A stretch of 64,000 bases of DNA, taken from the NCBI RefSeq assembly GCF_000176235.1, contig NZ_ACZV01000005.1, positions 1,178,001 through 1,242,000 on the forward strand. Direction: 5' to 3'. Below are positions 17,233-26,666 of this stretch, one piece after another (position 1 is the first letter of the stretch; each line of letters starts with the position of its first letter). The translations under genes and the position numbers were made by a program. The notes under the pieces are model-generated. The model had not been told where the DNA came from and ran no database searches. It saw only the letters and a program-made list of their open reading frames with translations. The stretch comes from Vibrio orientalis CIP 102891 = ATCC 33934 (GTDB taxonomy: Bacteria; Pseudomonadota; Gammaproteobacteria; Enterobacterales; Vibrionaceae).

Positions 17233-18207
17233 ATGAATAACGATTTCACATTTAATATTAAGAGCATTAGTCTCGACGAAAACTACCATCCATCAAACAG
17301 CACTCGTATTACCACCAACTTTGCTAACTTGGCGCGAGGAGAAAGCCGTCAGGAAAACTTACGTAATGCGCTTAAGATGATCGACAATAGTTTCAACGCA
17401 TTAGCGTGCTGGGATAATCCAACAGGTGATCGCTACTCTGTTGAACTCGACATCGTTTCTGTTGATATGAATATTGAAAATGATGGCCAAGTATTTCCAT
17501 CGATTGAAGTATTAAAGACTCATATTATCGACCATAAAACCAATGAGCGTATTGAAGGTATCGTTGGAAATAACTTCTCTTCCTATGTTCGAGATTATGA
17601 CTTCAGCGTATTACTCCTAGACCATAATAAAGATCAATCTACATTTACTATTCCGGATAATTTTGGTGAATTGCATGGAAAACTATTCCAACACTTCATC
17701 AACTCCAATGTGTATAAACAGCACTTTAAGAAATTGCCTGTTATCTGCCTAAGTGTGTCTGATAATAAGACCTATCACAGAACAGAGAACAAACACCCTA
17801 TTTTAGGTTATGAATACCAACCGAACGAATCCTCTTTAACTGAGCAATACTTCCAGAAGATGGGCTTACAGGTTCGCTATTTCATGCCGCCAAATAGCGT
17901 GGCGCCTTTAGCCTTCTACTTCTTTGGTGATTTGCTGAATGACTACTCAAACCTTGAGTTAATCAGCACAATTAGCACGATGGAAACCTTCCAAAAGATC
18001 TATCGACCTGAGATTTACAATGCTAACGCTGTTGCAGGGCAACGTTACCAACCTAACCTGAAGAATTCAGATCATTCATTGACTCAAATTGTTTATGATC
18101 GCGAAGAACGCAGTAAGTTAGCGGTAGAGCAAGGTAAGTTTGCCGAGGAACACTTCATTAAGCCTTACCAAACGGTTCTTGAGCAGTGGTCTGCCAATTA
18201 CGCCTAG
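17233..18207 (+). CDS. mesX: DUF1852 protein MesX, partner of methionine synthase MesD
   Basis: 324 residues, cytoplasmic (no signal peptide or membrane segment), recognised as DUF1852 from its sequence and its fixed position directly before a short MetE-like gene. AGGA occurs upstream of ATG. In bacteria with this pair, MesX is required together with oxygen for MesD to make methionine without a folate methyl donor. The gap to mesD is 27 bases, so the two form one operon. Confidence 0.85.
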   Translation: MNNDFTFNIKSISLDENYHPSNSTRITTNFANLARGESRQENLRNALKMIDNSFNALACWDNPTGDRYSVELDIVSVDMNIENDGQVFPSIEVLKTHIIDHKTNERIEGIVGNNFSSYVRDYDFSVLLLDHNKDQSTFTIPDNFGELHGKLFQHFINSNVYKQHFKKLPVICLSVSDNKTYHRTENKHPILGYEYQPNESSLTEQYFQKMGLQVRYFMPPNSVAPLAFYFFGDLLNDYSNLELISTISTMETFQKIYRPEIYNANAVAGQRYQPNLKNSDHSLTQIVYDREERSKLAVEQGKFAEEHFIKPYQTVLEQWSANYA

Positions 18208-18234
18208 TCATTTAACGCGAGCTTAAACAGTATT

Positions 18235-19266
18235 ATGAAACCATTATTACCTACTTCTACAGCGGGCAGCTTACCTAAGCCGTCTTGGCTAGCACAACCA
18301 GAAACGCTTTGGTCTCCTTGGAAACTTGAAGGTGATGAGCTGACGGATGGCAAACACGACGCACTACGTGTTTCTCTGCACGAACAGCACCAAGCTGGCG
18401 TAGATATTGTCAGTGACGGCGAGCAAACACGCCAACATTTCGTGACCACCTTTATTGAACATTTAAGTGGCGTCGACTTTGAAAATCGTAAAACGGTTAA
18501 GATTCGTGACCGTTACGATGCAAGCGTTCCAACCGTTGTTGGCCCTGTGAGTCGTCAAAAGCCCGTTTTCGTCGCAGACGCCAAGTTCTTACGCACGCAA
18601 ACTGACAAGCCAATAAAGTGGGCGCTGCCGGGCCCAATGACAATGATTGATACGCTTTACGATGACCATTATAAAAGTCGCGAGAAGCTTGCTTGGGAGT
18701 TTGCCAAGATCCTGAATCAAGAAGCCAAAGAACTTGAAGCGGCCGGCGTTGATATCATCCAGTTTGATGAGCCTGCGTTTAACGTGTTTTTTGACGACGT
18801 CAATGATTGGGGAATCAAGTGTTTAGAAAGAGCCATTGAAGGGCTCAAGTGTGAAACCGCTGTCCACATCTGCTACGGCTATGGCATCAAAGCGAATACC
18901 GATTGGAAGAAGACACTAGGCACGGAGTGGCGTCAATACGAAGAAGTGTTTCCAAAACTTCAAAAGTCCAATATCGATATTATCTCGCTAGAATGTCATA
19001 ACTCTCGTGTGCCAATTGAGCTACTTGAACTTGTCCGTGGCAAGAAAGTGATGGTCGGTGCTATCGATGTCGCAACTGACGCGATCGAAACTCCTGAAGA
19101 GGTCGCGAATACCCTACGTAAAGCGCTTGAGTTCGTAGATGCTGACAAGCTCTACCCTTGTACTAACTGCGGTATGGCTCCTCTCGCTCGTGATGTTGCG
19201 TCTGGGAAGCTGAAAGCATTAAGCGAAGGAGCAGAGATCGTACGAAATGAGCTTGCGAACCGGTAG
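18235..19266 (+). CDS. mesD: Folate-independent core methionine synthase MesD
   Basis: 343 residues, corresponding to the C-terminal catalytic barrel of cobalamin-independent MetE without the N-terminal folate-binding half. Zinc ligands are in place: H211 and C213 in HICYG, E253 in SLECHNS and C312 in CTNCGM. DIIQFDEPAF and GPMTMIDTL are substrate-pocket elements shared with MetE. It methylates homocysteine to methionine using a methyl source that is not 5-methyl-THF. The upstream DUF1852 gene identifies the MesD class among the core methionine synthases. Confidence 0.88.
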   Translation: MKPLLPTSTAGSLPKPSWLAQPETLWSPWKLEGDELTDGKHDALRVSLHEQHQAGVDIVSDGEQTRQHFVTTFIEHLSGVDFENRKTVKIRDRYDASVPTVVGPVSRQKPVFVADAKFLRTQTDKPIKWALPGPMTMIDTLYDDHYKSREKLAWEFAKILNQEAKELEAAGVDIIQFDEPAFNVFFDDVNDWGIKCLERAIEGLKCETAVHICYGYGIKANTDWKKTLGTEWRQYEEVFPKLQKSNIDIISLECHNSRVPIELLELVRGKKVMVGAIDVATDAIETPEEVANTLRKALEFVDADKLYPCTNCGMAPLARDVASGKLKALSEGAEIVRNELANR

Positions 19267-19312
19267 TTAAGGCGACTAACCGCCAAAGTTCGCCCAACAC
19301 CAATGAATATCA

Positions 19313-19341
19313 CTATAGCTCCTATATTTCGGGAGCTATAG
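19313..19341 (+). terminator. Hairpin after mesD
   Basis: CTATAGCTCC / GGAGCTATAG, a 10-bp stem with a 9-nt loop, 46 bases after the mesD stop. There is no strong T-run, so termination may be weak or bidirectional. Confidence 0.5.
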
Positions 19342-19373
19342 AGCAATTCAAAGATTCCCTCATTCCAACCTAG

Positions 19374-19679
19374 CTACGCCATATCATCTTTACCTTCCAC
19401 CAATGCATGATGACTTATTGAGCCATCACTGCGTGATTTAAGATGAGGGGCATAATCAGGGTCATTCATAAAATCTAACGCAGCTTGCTTCGATGGCCAC
19501 TCAATAATCACTCGAAGCGCAGGGTTGTCTCTATCCCCCTCTACTCTCTCGTGAGTTGCTGTTCGTGCAAGGTATTTGCCTCCATGCTTATGAACTAATT
19601 GGGTTGCAGGACCAATATAGCCTGGGATCCATTCTTCTTGGGTCGGTGTTACTTCGATTACAGAGTAGTAGCTCGTCAT
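19374..19679 (-). CDS. DUF1330 protein (dimeric alpha-beta barrel)
   Basis: 101 residues. The C-terminal half shows the family pattern RVIIEWPSKQAALDFMNDPDYAPHLKSR. DUF1330 proteins are small ferredoxin-fold dimers without an assigned reaction. The gene is isolated between mesD (convergent) and the chitinase terminator. Confidence 0.85.
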   Translation of the reverse strand: MTSYYSVIEVTPTQEEWIPGYIGPATQLVHKHGGKYLARTATHERVEGDRDNPALRVIIEWPSKQAALDFMNDPDYAPHLKSRSDGSISHHALVEGKDDMA

Positions 19680-19820
19680 ATGAGGCTCCGGTTGTATGTC
19701 GGCTAATGATCAATTAGCGGGCGTAGATTCCTTACTCAGTATAGGAAAGGTCTACAGGACTTCCATTTGGCTCCTTAAGCTTGCCTCAATCAACGTAGCC
19801 ACGAAAAAAATACAAATAAA

Positions 19821-19847
19821 AAAAGCTCCCAACAATTGGGAGCTTTT
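19821..19847 (-). terminator. Terminator of the chitinase gene
   Basis: AAAAGCTCCCAA / TTGGGAGCTTTT is a 12-bp stem with a 3-nt loop. On the minus strand it runs into a long T-tract, 40 bases after the chitinase stop. Confidence 0.9.
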
Positions 19848-19886
19848 ATGGATTTATCTGTAAGAGAGGCGTTACCTCATTTTATC

Positions 19887-22514
19887 TTACTGAGGGTTAA
19901 GACCTAGAGTCTGAAGCACTAGCTTAAAGTTATCTTGACGCTCTTTCACCGCATGTACTTCACCGCTCACTGGACAATGGCTATCTGGACAACCACGGTT
20001 TACGATACCTGAAACCGCATCGATAAACGCCGTGCCTTGCAGTCCACCATCAACGTACTTTTTCAACTCAGCATGGTAGTTCCAATCTGCGTATGGACCA
20101 CCTACGTCATTGTATGTCTGTACTGATGAAACCCAGTAGAATAGACCAGCAATCCACTTGATCTCTCTGTTCTCTTCCGAGCTACAAATCAAGCCTGGGT
20201 TAGAACAGAAGTCTAGGTCTGCATATAGCGGGTTCGCAGGAGGCGCTTCGACTACTGTACCATTGACCGTTGTACCGATAGTCTCTGGATCGACATGTGA
20301 ACGACCCATGAAGTGGTTCAATGTACCAAAGTTCTGACGACCCGTAGTTTGAATTACACCACGACCCCACCAGCCACAACCTTCAACGGTGCCGTTAGTA
20401 TCACTACCATCCCAGATAAACTTACCGGCTTTCTGGCCTTCGTAGATCTTACATTCACCACGCTCCCAAACTTGCTTAGAGGTATCAACGCTTGTTGGGA
20501 CTTCCATACAGTGACCGTCATTCGTCCAGCGACCAACGTTACCGTTTACGAGTAAACCTTGCTCTGCAAGTACTGAGTCTGGTGCTGCAAATACAGGAGC
20601 TGGAGCGCCATACCATTTCGCATTGGTTAACGCAGTCACTTCCATTTTCGGATCACGAGGACAAGAGTACGGGTGGTCGATACCTGTATTCGGGTCCATA
20701 CCGTAGTCAGCGTATTTTTGACCTAGCTGACCACAGCTCGCTGTCATTGGGTAGTTAACCGGAGCTCCATAGCGTACTTCAGACCAGTTATTCTCATCAC
20801 AAGCATTGTAGCGAATAGTTTCTTGCATACTTTGCGATAAGAAGGCTGCGATAGCGACTTTTGCATAGATAGAGTTCGTTGCATCATCTGCCGCATCATC
20901 TAATAGCCAGAAAGTATTGCCAGCCACACCTACGTTGTGCATTGAGTTAAGGCCTGCTAGGAAGTCAGCCCATTTGTACACAGTTGATGGCGCCCACTGT
21001 GCCTGTGCTACTTCATAAAGGAACGCTTGATTGTTCATCGCGTTTTCAGCACTTGCTAACTCAGAGTTCAATGATGCGATACGAGTCAAAGGACCATTTT
21101 GAACGCTTTCACCTACGTAGTACAACGGCACTGTTTCCGTCTGGTAACGGGCGATTTTCGCATTAAGATCAGCGCTATCAGTATCAAACAAGATAGCAAA
21201 CACATTGCTGTGTGCAGCTTTACGAATATTACGGTCTCCAGACGTGTTGCCTAAGAAATAGCTCGCTGCTTGCGCCGTTGGAATCGACTCTAGTAGCGCA
21301 GGTGTCTTGATGTGGTCAGAAACCTGTTTAACGTACTCTAACGCGTAATGCCACTGCTCATTAGTCAATGCTGCAGTCGTTGCTGACTTAGTAAATGCAA
21401 CAAAGTCTGCTTTACTCGTAGAGTCTGCCTTGTACAGTTCAAACGTTGACAACAAATCTGCAGATGCACCAGAAGCTGCATTCCATACTGCACGCTTACC
21501 AGAATGAGTGTTGTAAGCAAAGTCGCCAATGCTAACTGTCCAACCAAACGTCGCTTGTGGAGCAAAAGTAGAAATCACAAGATTGTGTGCTTGCGCCCAA
21601 CCTTGCACATCATCAGTCAGTGCATTGATTGTATTCGCGTCAAGTTGACTATGTGTACCTGTTGCATCCACTGCGGCTGCTAGAGCTTGCTTAACCGCAA
21701 CCACACCTAAAGCGGCACCTTTGTCGGCCGTTGCGACATCAAGTACATCACTGCTAAGAATAATAGACGTTGAGCCTGCTGTGTCAGCTGCTTGGATCAA
21801 AGCAACAAAAGCATCGGTAAGTTTCGCGACATCAGCGAGATCCTGACTGCTTGCTACATTCACGCTTAGGGTTGATGGCGTGTCTAAAGTCGCTGGACCT
21901 GCAACCACAAAGTTACTTGGCCAACCCGCCACTTCTAGTCGTACTGGATCAAGTGGGTTTGGCAATGAAAGTGCTGTTGTACCACCACCAGAAGAAGAAT
22001 TATCACAATCTAAATGATGACCCCAGCTGCCATCGCTACCCGGGATTGACGATGTCCACCAGTTCGCTTTATAGGCCACATTGTCATTGACCATGATGTC
22101 GCCGCCCGTTGCGTGGTCACCTTGTGTCCAATTTGGATAGACATTGAATTCGGCACACACACCCACGCCCGGTGTAGGGTCTGGGGTTGGTGTCGGATCT
22201 GGGTCCGGAGTTGGGTCTGGTGTAGGATCAGGCGTAGGGTCTGGATCGGGGGTCGGGTCCGGGGTTGGATCAGGGTCTGGGGTTGGTTCCGTACCACTCA
22301 CCAGTTTCCAAGGAGAGTCCCACTCATTCGCATAGCTGTCGGTTGGACTTTGTCCTGCGTTCACCCACCATTTTGCTTCGTAAGTATTACCGTCTACAGT
22401 TACCTGTGTTCCACCTGAGTATGATTTTGTTGCATCGTAAGGTTCAGCCGCAAACAAGTTGCCACTCAAAACGATACAAGCTAACGTTGCCGCCACCTTG
22501 TTCATCCTAAACAT
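19887..22514 (-). CDS. Secreted GH19-type chitinase with two chitin-binding modules
   Basis: 875 residues. AAGGA lies 6 bases before ATG. The signal peptide ends near NLFA. Two CBM5/12-like modules (about 24-73 and 120-170, each with an aromatic A/NxWW core) are joined by a Pro-Asp-Thr linker built from PTPDPDP repeats. A long helical middle domain of unclear function follows. The C-terminal 330 residues show the GH19 pattern: FLSQSMQET with the acid Glu, CGWWGRGVIQTTGRQNFG at the substrate groove, and paired Cys. The enzyme would degrade chitin outside the cell. The middle region makes it longer than simple GH19 enzymes. Confidence 0.87.
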   Translation of the reverse strand: MFRMNKVAATLACIVLSGNLFAAEPYDATKSYSGGTQVTVDGNTYEAKWWVNAGQSPTDSYANEWDSPWKLVSGTEPTPDPDPTPDPTPDPDPTPDPTPDPTPDPDPTPTPDPTPGVGVCAEFNVYPNWTQGDHATGGDIMVNDNVAYKANWWTSSIPGSDGSWGHHLDCDNSSSGGGTTALSLPNPLDPVRLEVAGWPSNFVVAGPATLDTPSTLSVNVASSQDLADVAKLTDAFVALIQAADTAGSTSIILSSDVLDVATADKGAALGVVAVKQALAAAVDATGTHSQLDANTINALTDDVQGWAQAHNLVISTFAPQATFGWTVSIGDFAYNTHSGKRAVWNAASGASADLLSTFELYKADSTSKADFVAFTKSATTAALTNEQWHYALEYVKQVSDHIKTPALLESIPTAQAASYFLGNTSGDRNIRKAAHSNVFAILFDTDSADLNAKIARYQTETVPLYYVGESVQNGPLTRIASLNSELASAENAMNNQAFLYEVAQAQWAPSTVYKWADFLAGLNSMHNVGVAGNTFWLLDDAADDATNSIYAKVAIAAFLSQSMQETIRYNACDENNWSEVRYGAPVNYPMTASCGQLGQKYADYGMDPNTGIDHPYSCPRDPKMEVTALTNAKWYGAPAPVFAAPDSVLAEQGLLVNGNVGRWTNDGHCMEVPTSVDTSKQVWERGECKIYEGQKAGKFIWDGSDTNGTVEGCGWWGRGVIQTTGRQNFGTLNHFMGRSHVDPETIGTTVNGTVVEAPPANPLYADLDFCSNPGLICSSEENREIKWIAGLFYWVSSVQTYNDVGGPYADWNYHAELKKYVDGGLQGTAFIDAVSGIVNRGCPDSHCPVSGEVHAVKERQDNFKLVLQTLGLNPQ

Positions 22515-22867
22515 ATCAGTTCCTTATCAGTTATTGATTTTCTATTTGTATTTCACGTTTTTTATATAAACCACTTATTGAGTGGATAAATAATTATCAA
22601 AAATTAAGTTAGCAACTCTTGGCTGATTTATCTGTTAAATCATAATTATTCATACTGTTATGCGGTTAATATCACGGGGAAATACAATTTTCCATACAAC
22701 TTACTTATTCAAGCAAAGCAACTTATACATCGATCCAATAAATTAAGTAGCTCTGATAAGGACAGCGTTCTATGGCTATTGAGGATATATCTAGGTGGTT
22801 GTTTTATTTGAGGATTACAGGTGAGTGCTAAAAGTCTCTAGCTCAATATAAAAGGCTTAACGCGTGG
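22515..22867. other. Intergenic region upstream of the chitinase
   Basis: 353 AT-rich bases with no ORF. CCACT-tattg-AGTGG at 22571-22585 is a small dyad 57 bases before the chitinase start, a possible leader hairpin or operator. The histidine-kinase terminator lies at the right end. Confidence 0.5.
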
Positions 22868-22874
22868 TTAAGCC
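22854..22874 (-). terminator. Terminator overlapping the histidine-kinase stop codon
   Basis: GGCTTAAC / GTTAAGCC, 8-bp stem with 5-nt loop. The TAA stop of the kinase is inside the stem, and TTTTAT follows on the minus strand. Confidence 0.7.
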
Positions 22875-24217
22875 TCAACTTGTTTCGGGATCATTACCGT
22901 AAATCGAGCACCGCCTAAATGGCTTCGATCAACAGAAATTGTCCAGTTTAGGTTTCTCGCAGCATTCTGGGCAATAGCAAGGCCGAGTCCAAAGCCGCCA
23001 CCATGGGCGTTTCGGCTCTTATCTAATCGAGCGAAAGCCATGAAGATCTCTTGGCGTTTCTCTTCGGGTATGCCCTCTCCGTTGTCTTCTACATCAATGG
23101 TCCAACAGGTTGGATATTCGTGTAACGTCACTTCGACTAGACCGTTGCCATACCTGTCGGCATTTTTGATTAAGTTATCTAGTACTAACTTGGCAAACGC
23201 TGGAGCAAGTGTCACTTCATCTTCGATCACATCATCAGCAACATTGAGCTTGGTTGTGTTACTCGCCATCATGTCTAAACGGCAGCGACAAAACTGTCTG
23301 AGTGGAATCGCTTTTTCGGTCAGCTTTTCATCATAGCCAAGTTTATTGTTCAACTTTGATAGCTGAAGGATATCGCTTGTCAGATCTGATATATCTTCTA
23401 TGTAATCGTCGATATCATTAAAAAGCTGATCTCTATTTTGGCAATCATCCCGTCTAACTATGTCACACGCCATTTGAATCTTACTTAGGGGCGTACGGAT
23501 CTCATGAGGGATTGCCTGCGAGAATATCTGATTTTGCTTTACTCGTCGCTCGATGTCTTCCGCCATATCATTGAAGCTTTGGGCGATCTCTTTGATTGGA
23601 GATATATGGTAAGCCTCAGCCCTTACGCTCAGTTCGCCTCGACCAAAACGCTCTTGCGTCATAATAAGTCGATTCACACGCTTGTTGACGCGATGCAGTG
23701 GTAAGTAAATGAGTAAACCGAGTGCAATGCTCATAGTGATAAAGAGAGAAATCATAAAATGAACTTCTTCATCTTTATACCAAGGAAGCGCGACATTATG
23801 AGGGTCGTCGATCTCTTGAAACAGTAAATGATAAGCCGAATTAGGAATGGGCGAAGCCATCATTAGCAGCTCATCTTCATCCATATAGACTCGTATACCC
23901 TGCGAGCTGATATGCATCGTACAGTGCTGACATAATGGCTGACTTTCATCCCACCCTTTTAAAAGCTCTAACTTATAATCATAAAAGGTCAACTCACCAT
24001 ACTGGTTTAACTTCTCATACAACCCATGACGTTCATAACGGCTGTTGACATAGCGCTGAGCATGGTAGATTCCATCATCAACAAAGATATCCAAATCCGC
24101 TTTACGCATGTAGCCGGTGCCAAAGTGCATGAAGACCGCAAAAGTAAGTATCATGCCTAGCAAGCTTTCTATGTATAGGCACGTAAACATTGAGCGAGGT
24201 CGTGATTCTACGCGCAT
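22868..24217 (-). CDS. Sensor histidine kinase, RstB-like
   Basis: 449 residues: membrane segment about 11-30, periplasmic sensor 31-152, second membrane segment about 153-173, HAMP, dimerisation region with H238 in IPHEIRTPL, and an ATPase domain with N-box (DNLIKNADRYG), G1 (DNGEGIP) and G2 (GGGFGLGLAIA). The periplasmic part has a CQHC pair (C96, C99) that could form a disulfide or bind metal. It overlaps the response regulator gene by 10 bases. The resemblance to RstB is general; the stimulus is unknown. Confidence 0.88.
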   Translation of the reverse strand: MRVESRPRSMFTCLYIESLLGMILTFAVFMHFGTGYMRKADLDIFVDDGIYHAQRYVNSRYERHGLYEKLNQYGELTFYDYKLELLKGWDESQPLCQHCTMHISSQGIRVYMDEDELLMMASPIPNSAYHLLFQEIDDPHNVALPWYKDEEVHFMISLFITMSIALGLLIYLPLHRVNKRVNRLIMTQERFGRGELSVRAEAYHISPIKEIAQSFNDMAEDIERRVKQNQIFSQAIPHEIRTPLSKIQMACDIVRRDDCQNRDQLFNDIDDYIEDISDLTSDILQLSKLNNKLGYDEKLTEKAIPLRQFCRCRLDMMASNTTKLNVADDVIEDEVTLAPAFAKLVLDNLIKNADRYGNGLVEVTLHEYPTCWTIDVEDNGEGIPEEKRQEIFMAFARLDKSRNAHGGGFGLGLAIAQNAARNLNWTISVDRSHLGGARFTVMIPKQVEA

Positions 24218-24912
24218 GCACTGCTGCCCACGAGTTTGTAGCCTTGGTTGCGAATGGTTTTAATTGTTGCGCTGTAAACTTCGGCTTGAATCAGTTTTTT
24301 GCGCAATCCAGAGACTCGCATATCAATAGAGCGGTTATTGACGTTGTATTCAATTCCCCTCGCTAAACGACAGCAATGATCGCGTGATACGGTTTGTCCA
24401 ACGTTCTCAATCAGCAATTGTAGAATCTCAAATTCAGAGTTGGTTAAGCTGATGGGTTTATGCTCATAATAGGCGGTCTGGCTTTGAGCATTGATAACAA
24501 TTCCGTGAGCATCAGAAACATGGCTGACTTGTTCAAGCTTTTGCTGACGCTGATAACGTCGCATCAACGCTTCTATTCGAGCAACAAGTATGTGCCCTCT
24601 CACTGGCTTAGTGACATAATCATCCGCACCAAACTTGAACAAGCTCACTTCGCTCATCTCATCTTCGGCCGCAGTTAGGACCATGATCATACCCGTATAA
24701 AATTGGCGTGCTTCACTGCATATCTCTGCCCCTGATTTACCCGGTAGCATCAGGTCTAACAGCACAAGATCAGGCTGAAATTCTTTGATTTTATCTATCG
24801 CACTTGAGCCATCGTATATCGCTTCAACTTGGTATCCCTCTGCGGTTAAATACATCTGAGTCAGTTGAGAGATATCGCGATCGTCTTCGATCAATAAAAT
24901 CTTTGAATTCAT
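24208..24912 (-). CDS. OmpR/PhoB-family response regulator
   Basis: 234 residues. The receiver domain has acidic pocket ED/D at 9-11, phosphoacceptor D53 in LVLLDLMLPG, T and K switch residues (VLTAAED, YVTKPV). The C-terminal winged helix (about 135-230) contains the LTNSEFEILQLL and NRSIDMRVSGLRKKL recognition region. It is first in a two-gene operon with the kinase. Regulon unknown. Confidence 0.93.
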   Translation of the reverse strand: MNSKILLIEDDRDISQLTQMYLTAEGYQVEAIYDGSSAIDKIKEFQPDLVLLDLMLPGKSGAEICSEARQFYTGMIMVLTAAEDEMSEVSLFKFGADDYVTKPVRGHILVARIEALMRRYQRQQKLEQVSHVSDAHGIVINAQSQTAYYEHKPISLTNSEFEILQLLIENVGQTVSRDHCCRLARGIEYNVNNRSIDMRVSGLRKKLIQAEVYSATIKTIRNQGYKLVGSSACA

Positions 24913-25559
24913 CTATCTACACACCATTTATAAATTTGCGCGCAGTATATAGCAAACGATTTACTCTTCAAGGCAACTCATTAACCTCACAAATAATTAG
25001 AGTAAGAATTACCTTACATTTAATGTGCCCACTGCTAGCACCATGCAATCAATTACAGAACCGAGTGCCATATAAAGATGTTATTGCGTAGTTTTTAAAC
25101 AGCATCGAAATGAGATATAACAAAATATGAAAGGTTGTAATTTATTGTGTTTAATTGCGAGTGAATAATAGTGCAAGCTGACTTAAGAATGGACAAAAAG
25201 CAGTCACCGTAAACCAAATCTTACAGTGCCATGTATCATTTATGAGGCAGTTATGAATGCGTCATTTTTCTCACCTCCTAAAAGATTGCTTACATACGCT
25301 TACACACCTACAACTTACAAAATGACATGCCAATTAAAGTGGCGTAAATTGCTTCGCTCTCTGACTAAATAACAATGAAATGGCGCTTTATTCATAAAAA
25401 CAGCCCAAACCTGGTTAAATTATTGTAACCATCGCGAGGTGCATGCTTACATTCAGATATAAAAACAGAATGCGCCCATTGATGCATAGTTAAGTTTTAT
25501 TAATTTGCCATTACCATACGCTTCAATTCTTCCTGTTCATCAACAACTGGTAATTGCGT
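24913..25559. other. Long intergenic region
   Basis: About 650 bases between the divergent response regulator and the next plus-strand genes. A 39-codon frame at 25253-25372 (plus) has GAGG before its ATG, but its basic product resembles nothing I know, so it is not called. No terminator or known RNA motif was found. Confidence 0.45.
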
Positions 25560-25715
25560 ATGAAGATTCATCCTTCTGTTCACCTATTGTCCACCTTCTT
25601 CTCTGCAGGTGTAACGGCTTCAGTAGAAAATCAGATCACTTGCCCGACAACAGGTACCGACGAGCTCGTTGACATCGAAAAAATCACCTTCTCTGACAAA
25701 ACCATCGCGCTCTAA
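25560..25715 (+). CDS. Possible 51-residue ORF resembling the tail of a calcium-binding RTX repeat protein
   Basis: The frame encodes a short product with a weak signal-like start and the end TGTDELVDIEKITFSDKTIAL. That end matches the linker found between RTX repeats and their last strand (DxLxxIEKxxFxDxTxAL). The ribosome binding site is poor. It may be a remnant of a larger RTX gene or a chance frame. Confidence 0.3.
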   Translation: MKIHPSVHLLSTFFSAGVTASVENQITCPTTGTDELVDIEKITFSDKTIAL

Positions 25716-25769
25716 TAATCACTATTTTCTCCCAGTCAATTGGCTGGGAGCATTCAATTGGTAATCACA

Positions 25770-26465
25770 ATGAAAAAGCAACTTACTCTTTTAATCTCAA
25801 TGCTTGGTTTAACCGCATGTGGCAGCCTTGCCATTATGGATAAATCTGAAGCCGTTAACGCTCAGCCAGAAATGTTAATCAAAACCGATGGCGATCTATG
25901 GGGGCTTGGTGGTGAAGGCCAATTCACTTTAGGAGCCTCTTATGAAGGCAAATACTCACGTGATGCATCGACATCAACTTGGTTCAATACGATTTCAACC
26001 AAAGACGGTTCGATGGCAGCCGAGGTCACCAATAAAGACAGTGGGAAAACTTGGCTGTTAAGCTGCAGTGGCGGTGGTACTTCAGTAAAATTTAGCATGC
26101 TGCAATTCGGTGGCAATGCACCATACCTATGTGATATTTCATCCCAAGGCAAGCCCATCGGTACCTTCATTCTTGAGCAAGAGTCAAAGGTGATCGACTT
26201 GGGTACAGAAGACAAAGAGAAAGGGTCAATTGCAATTGATGGCGTTCATTTTGAGGTTGAAACCGTGCACACGGGCTCGGGGCTAATGATGCCCTTACAG
26301 AATCCGCTTGGTTATAGCTTTAAGCAAAAAGGACAAGAAGTCGCGGCCGTACAAACCAATGGCATCCTCACTGTGCAATGGCTACCAGAAATGACGGCTC
26401 AACAAAGAGATGTTTTGGCTGTCGGTGCAATTGCAAGCGCCTTAAGTTGGCGTCCGGCTGACTAA
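25770..26465 (+). CDS. Outer-membrane lipoprotein of unknown function
   Basis: ATG 25770 gives MKKQLTLLISMLGLTACGS, a lipoprotein signal with lipobox LTAC and Cys at residue 17. An upstream frame from 25740 would spoil the signal. The mature part, about 215 residues, is Gly- and Ser-rich with alternating polar/apolar stretches and no recognised domain. Serine after the lipid Cys is followed by Leu, not Asp, so outer-membrane sorting is expected. The gene stands alone with a strong terminator. Confidence 0.8.
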   Translation: MKKQLTLLISMLGLTACGSLAIMDKSEAVNAQPEMLIKTDGDLWGLGGEGQFTLGASYEGKYSRDASTSTWFNTISTKDGSMAAEVTNKDSGKTWLLSCSGGGTSVKFSMLQFGGNAPYLCDISSQGKPIGTFILEQESKVIDLGTEDKEKGSIAIDGVHFEVETVHTGSGLMMPLQNPLGYSFKQKGQEVAAVQTNGILTVQWLPEMTAQQRDVLAVGAIASALSWRPAD

Positions 26466-26488
26466 TCTAGGCAACATATCTACAAGAT

Positions 26489-26516
26489 AAAAAGGCGCAG
26501 TGACTGCGCCTTTTTT
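26489..26516 (+). terminator. Terminator of the lipoprotein gene
   Basis: AAAAAGGCGCAG / CTGCGCCTTTTT, 12-bp stem with a TGA loop and a T-run, 23 bases after the stop. Confidence 0.92.
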
Positions 26517-26610
26517 GTATTCAATGCAAGCTCATAAATTGATTGTCATCTTATCCAGAGCGCTATACTAACTATACATCAACTAAATTCGCATTAAATC
26601 GAAAAAACTG

Positions 26611-26641
26611 TTGACCTTACCCTTAGGGTAGCCTTTAAAGT
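26611..26641 (+). promoter_or_regulatory. CueR/MerR-type copper promoter
   Basis: -35 TTGACC (26611-26616) and -10 TAAAGT (26636-26641) are separated by 19 bases, the over-long spacing of MerR-family promoters. The spacer carries the dyad TACCC-TTA-GGGTA (26618-26630), matching the CueR pattern ACCTTxCC...GGxAxGxT. It sits 26 bases before the first gene of the copper operon, so CueR activation by Cu(I) is the likely control. Confidence 0.75.
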
Positions 26642-26666
26642 TCTACTCTATAAACAAAGGTATGCT

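Noticed and set aside
22144..22335. Gly/Ser/Val-repeat ORF opposite the chitinase
   Set aside because: It is the antisense image of the Pro-Asp-Thr linker; not a gene, and the repeat is a linker, not a CRISPR array.
25253..25372. 39-residue basic ORF with GAGG before ATG
   Set aside because: No homology seen and surrounding region looks non-coding; below the level for a call.
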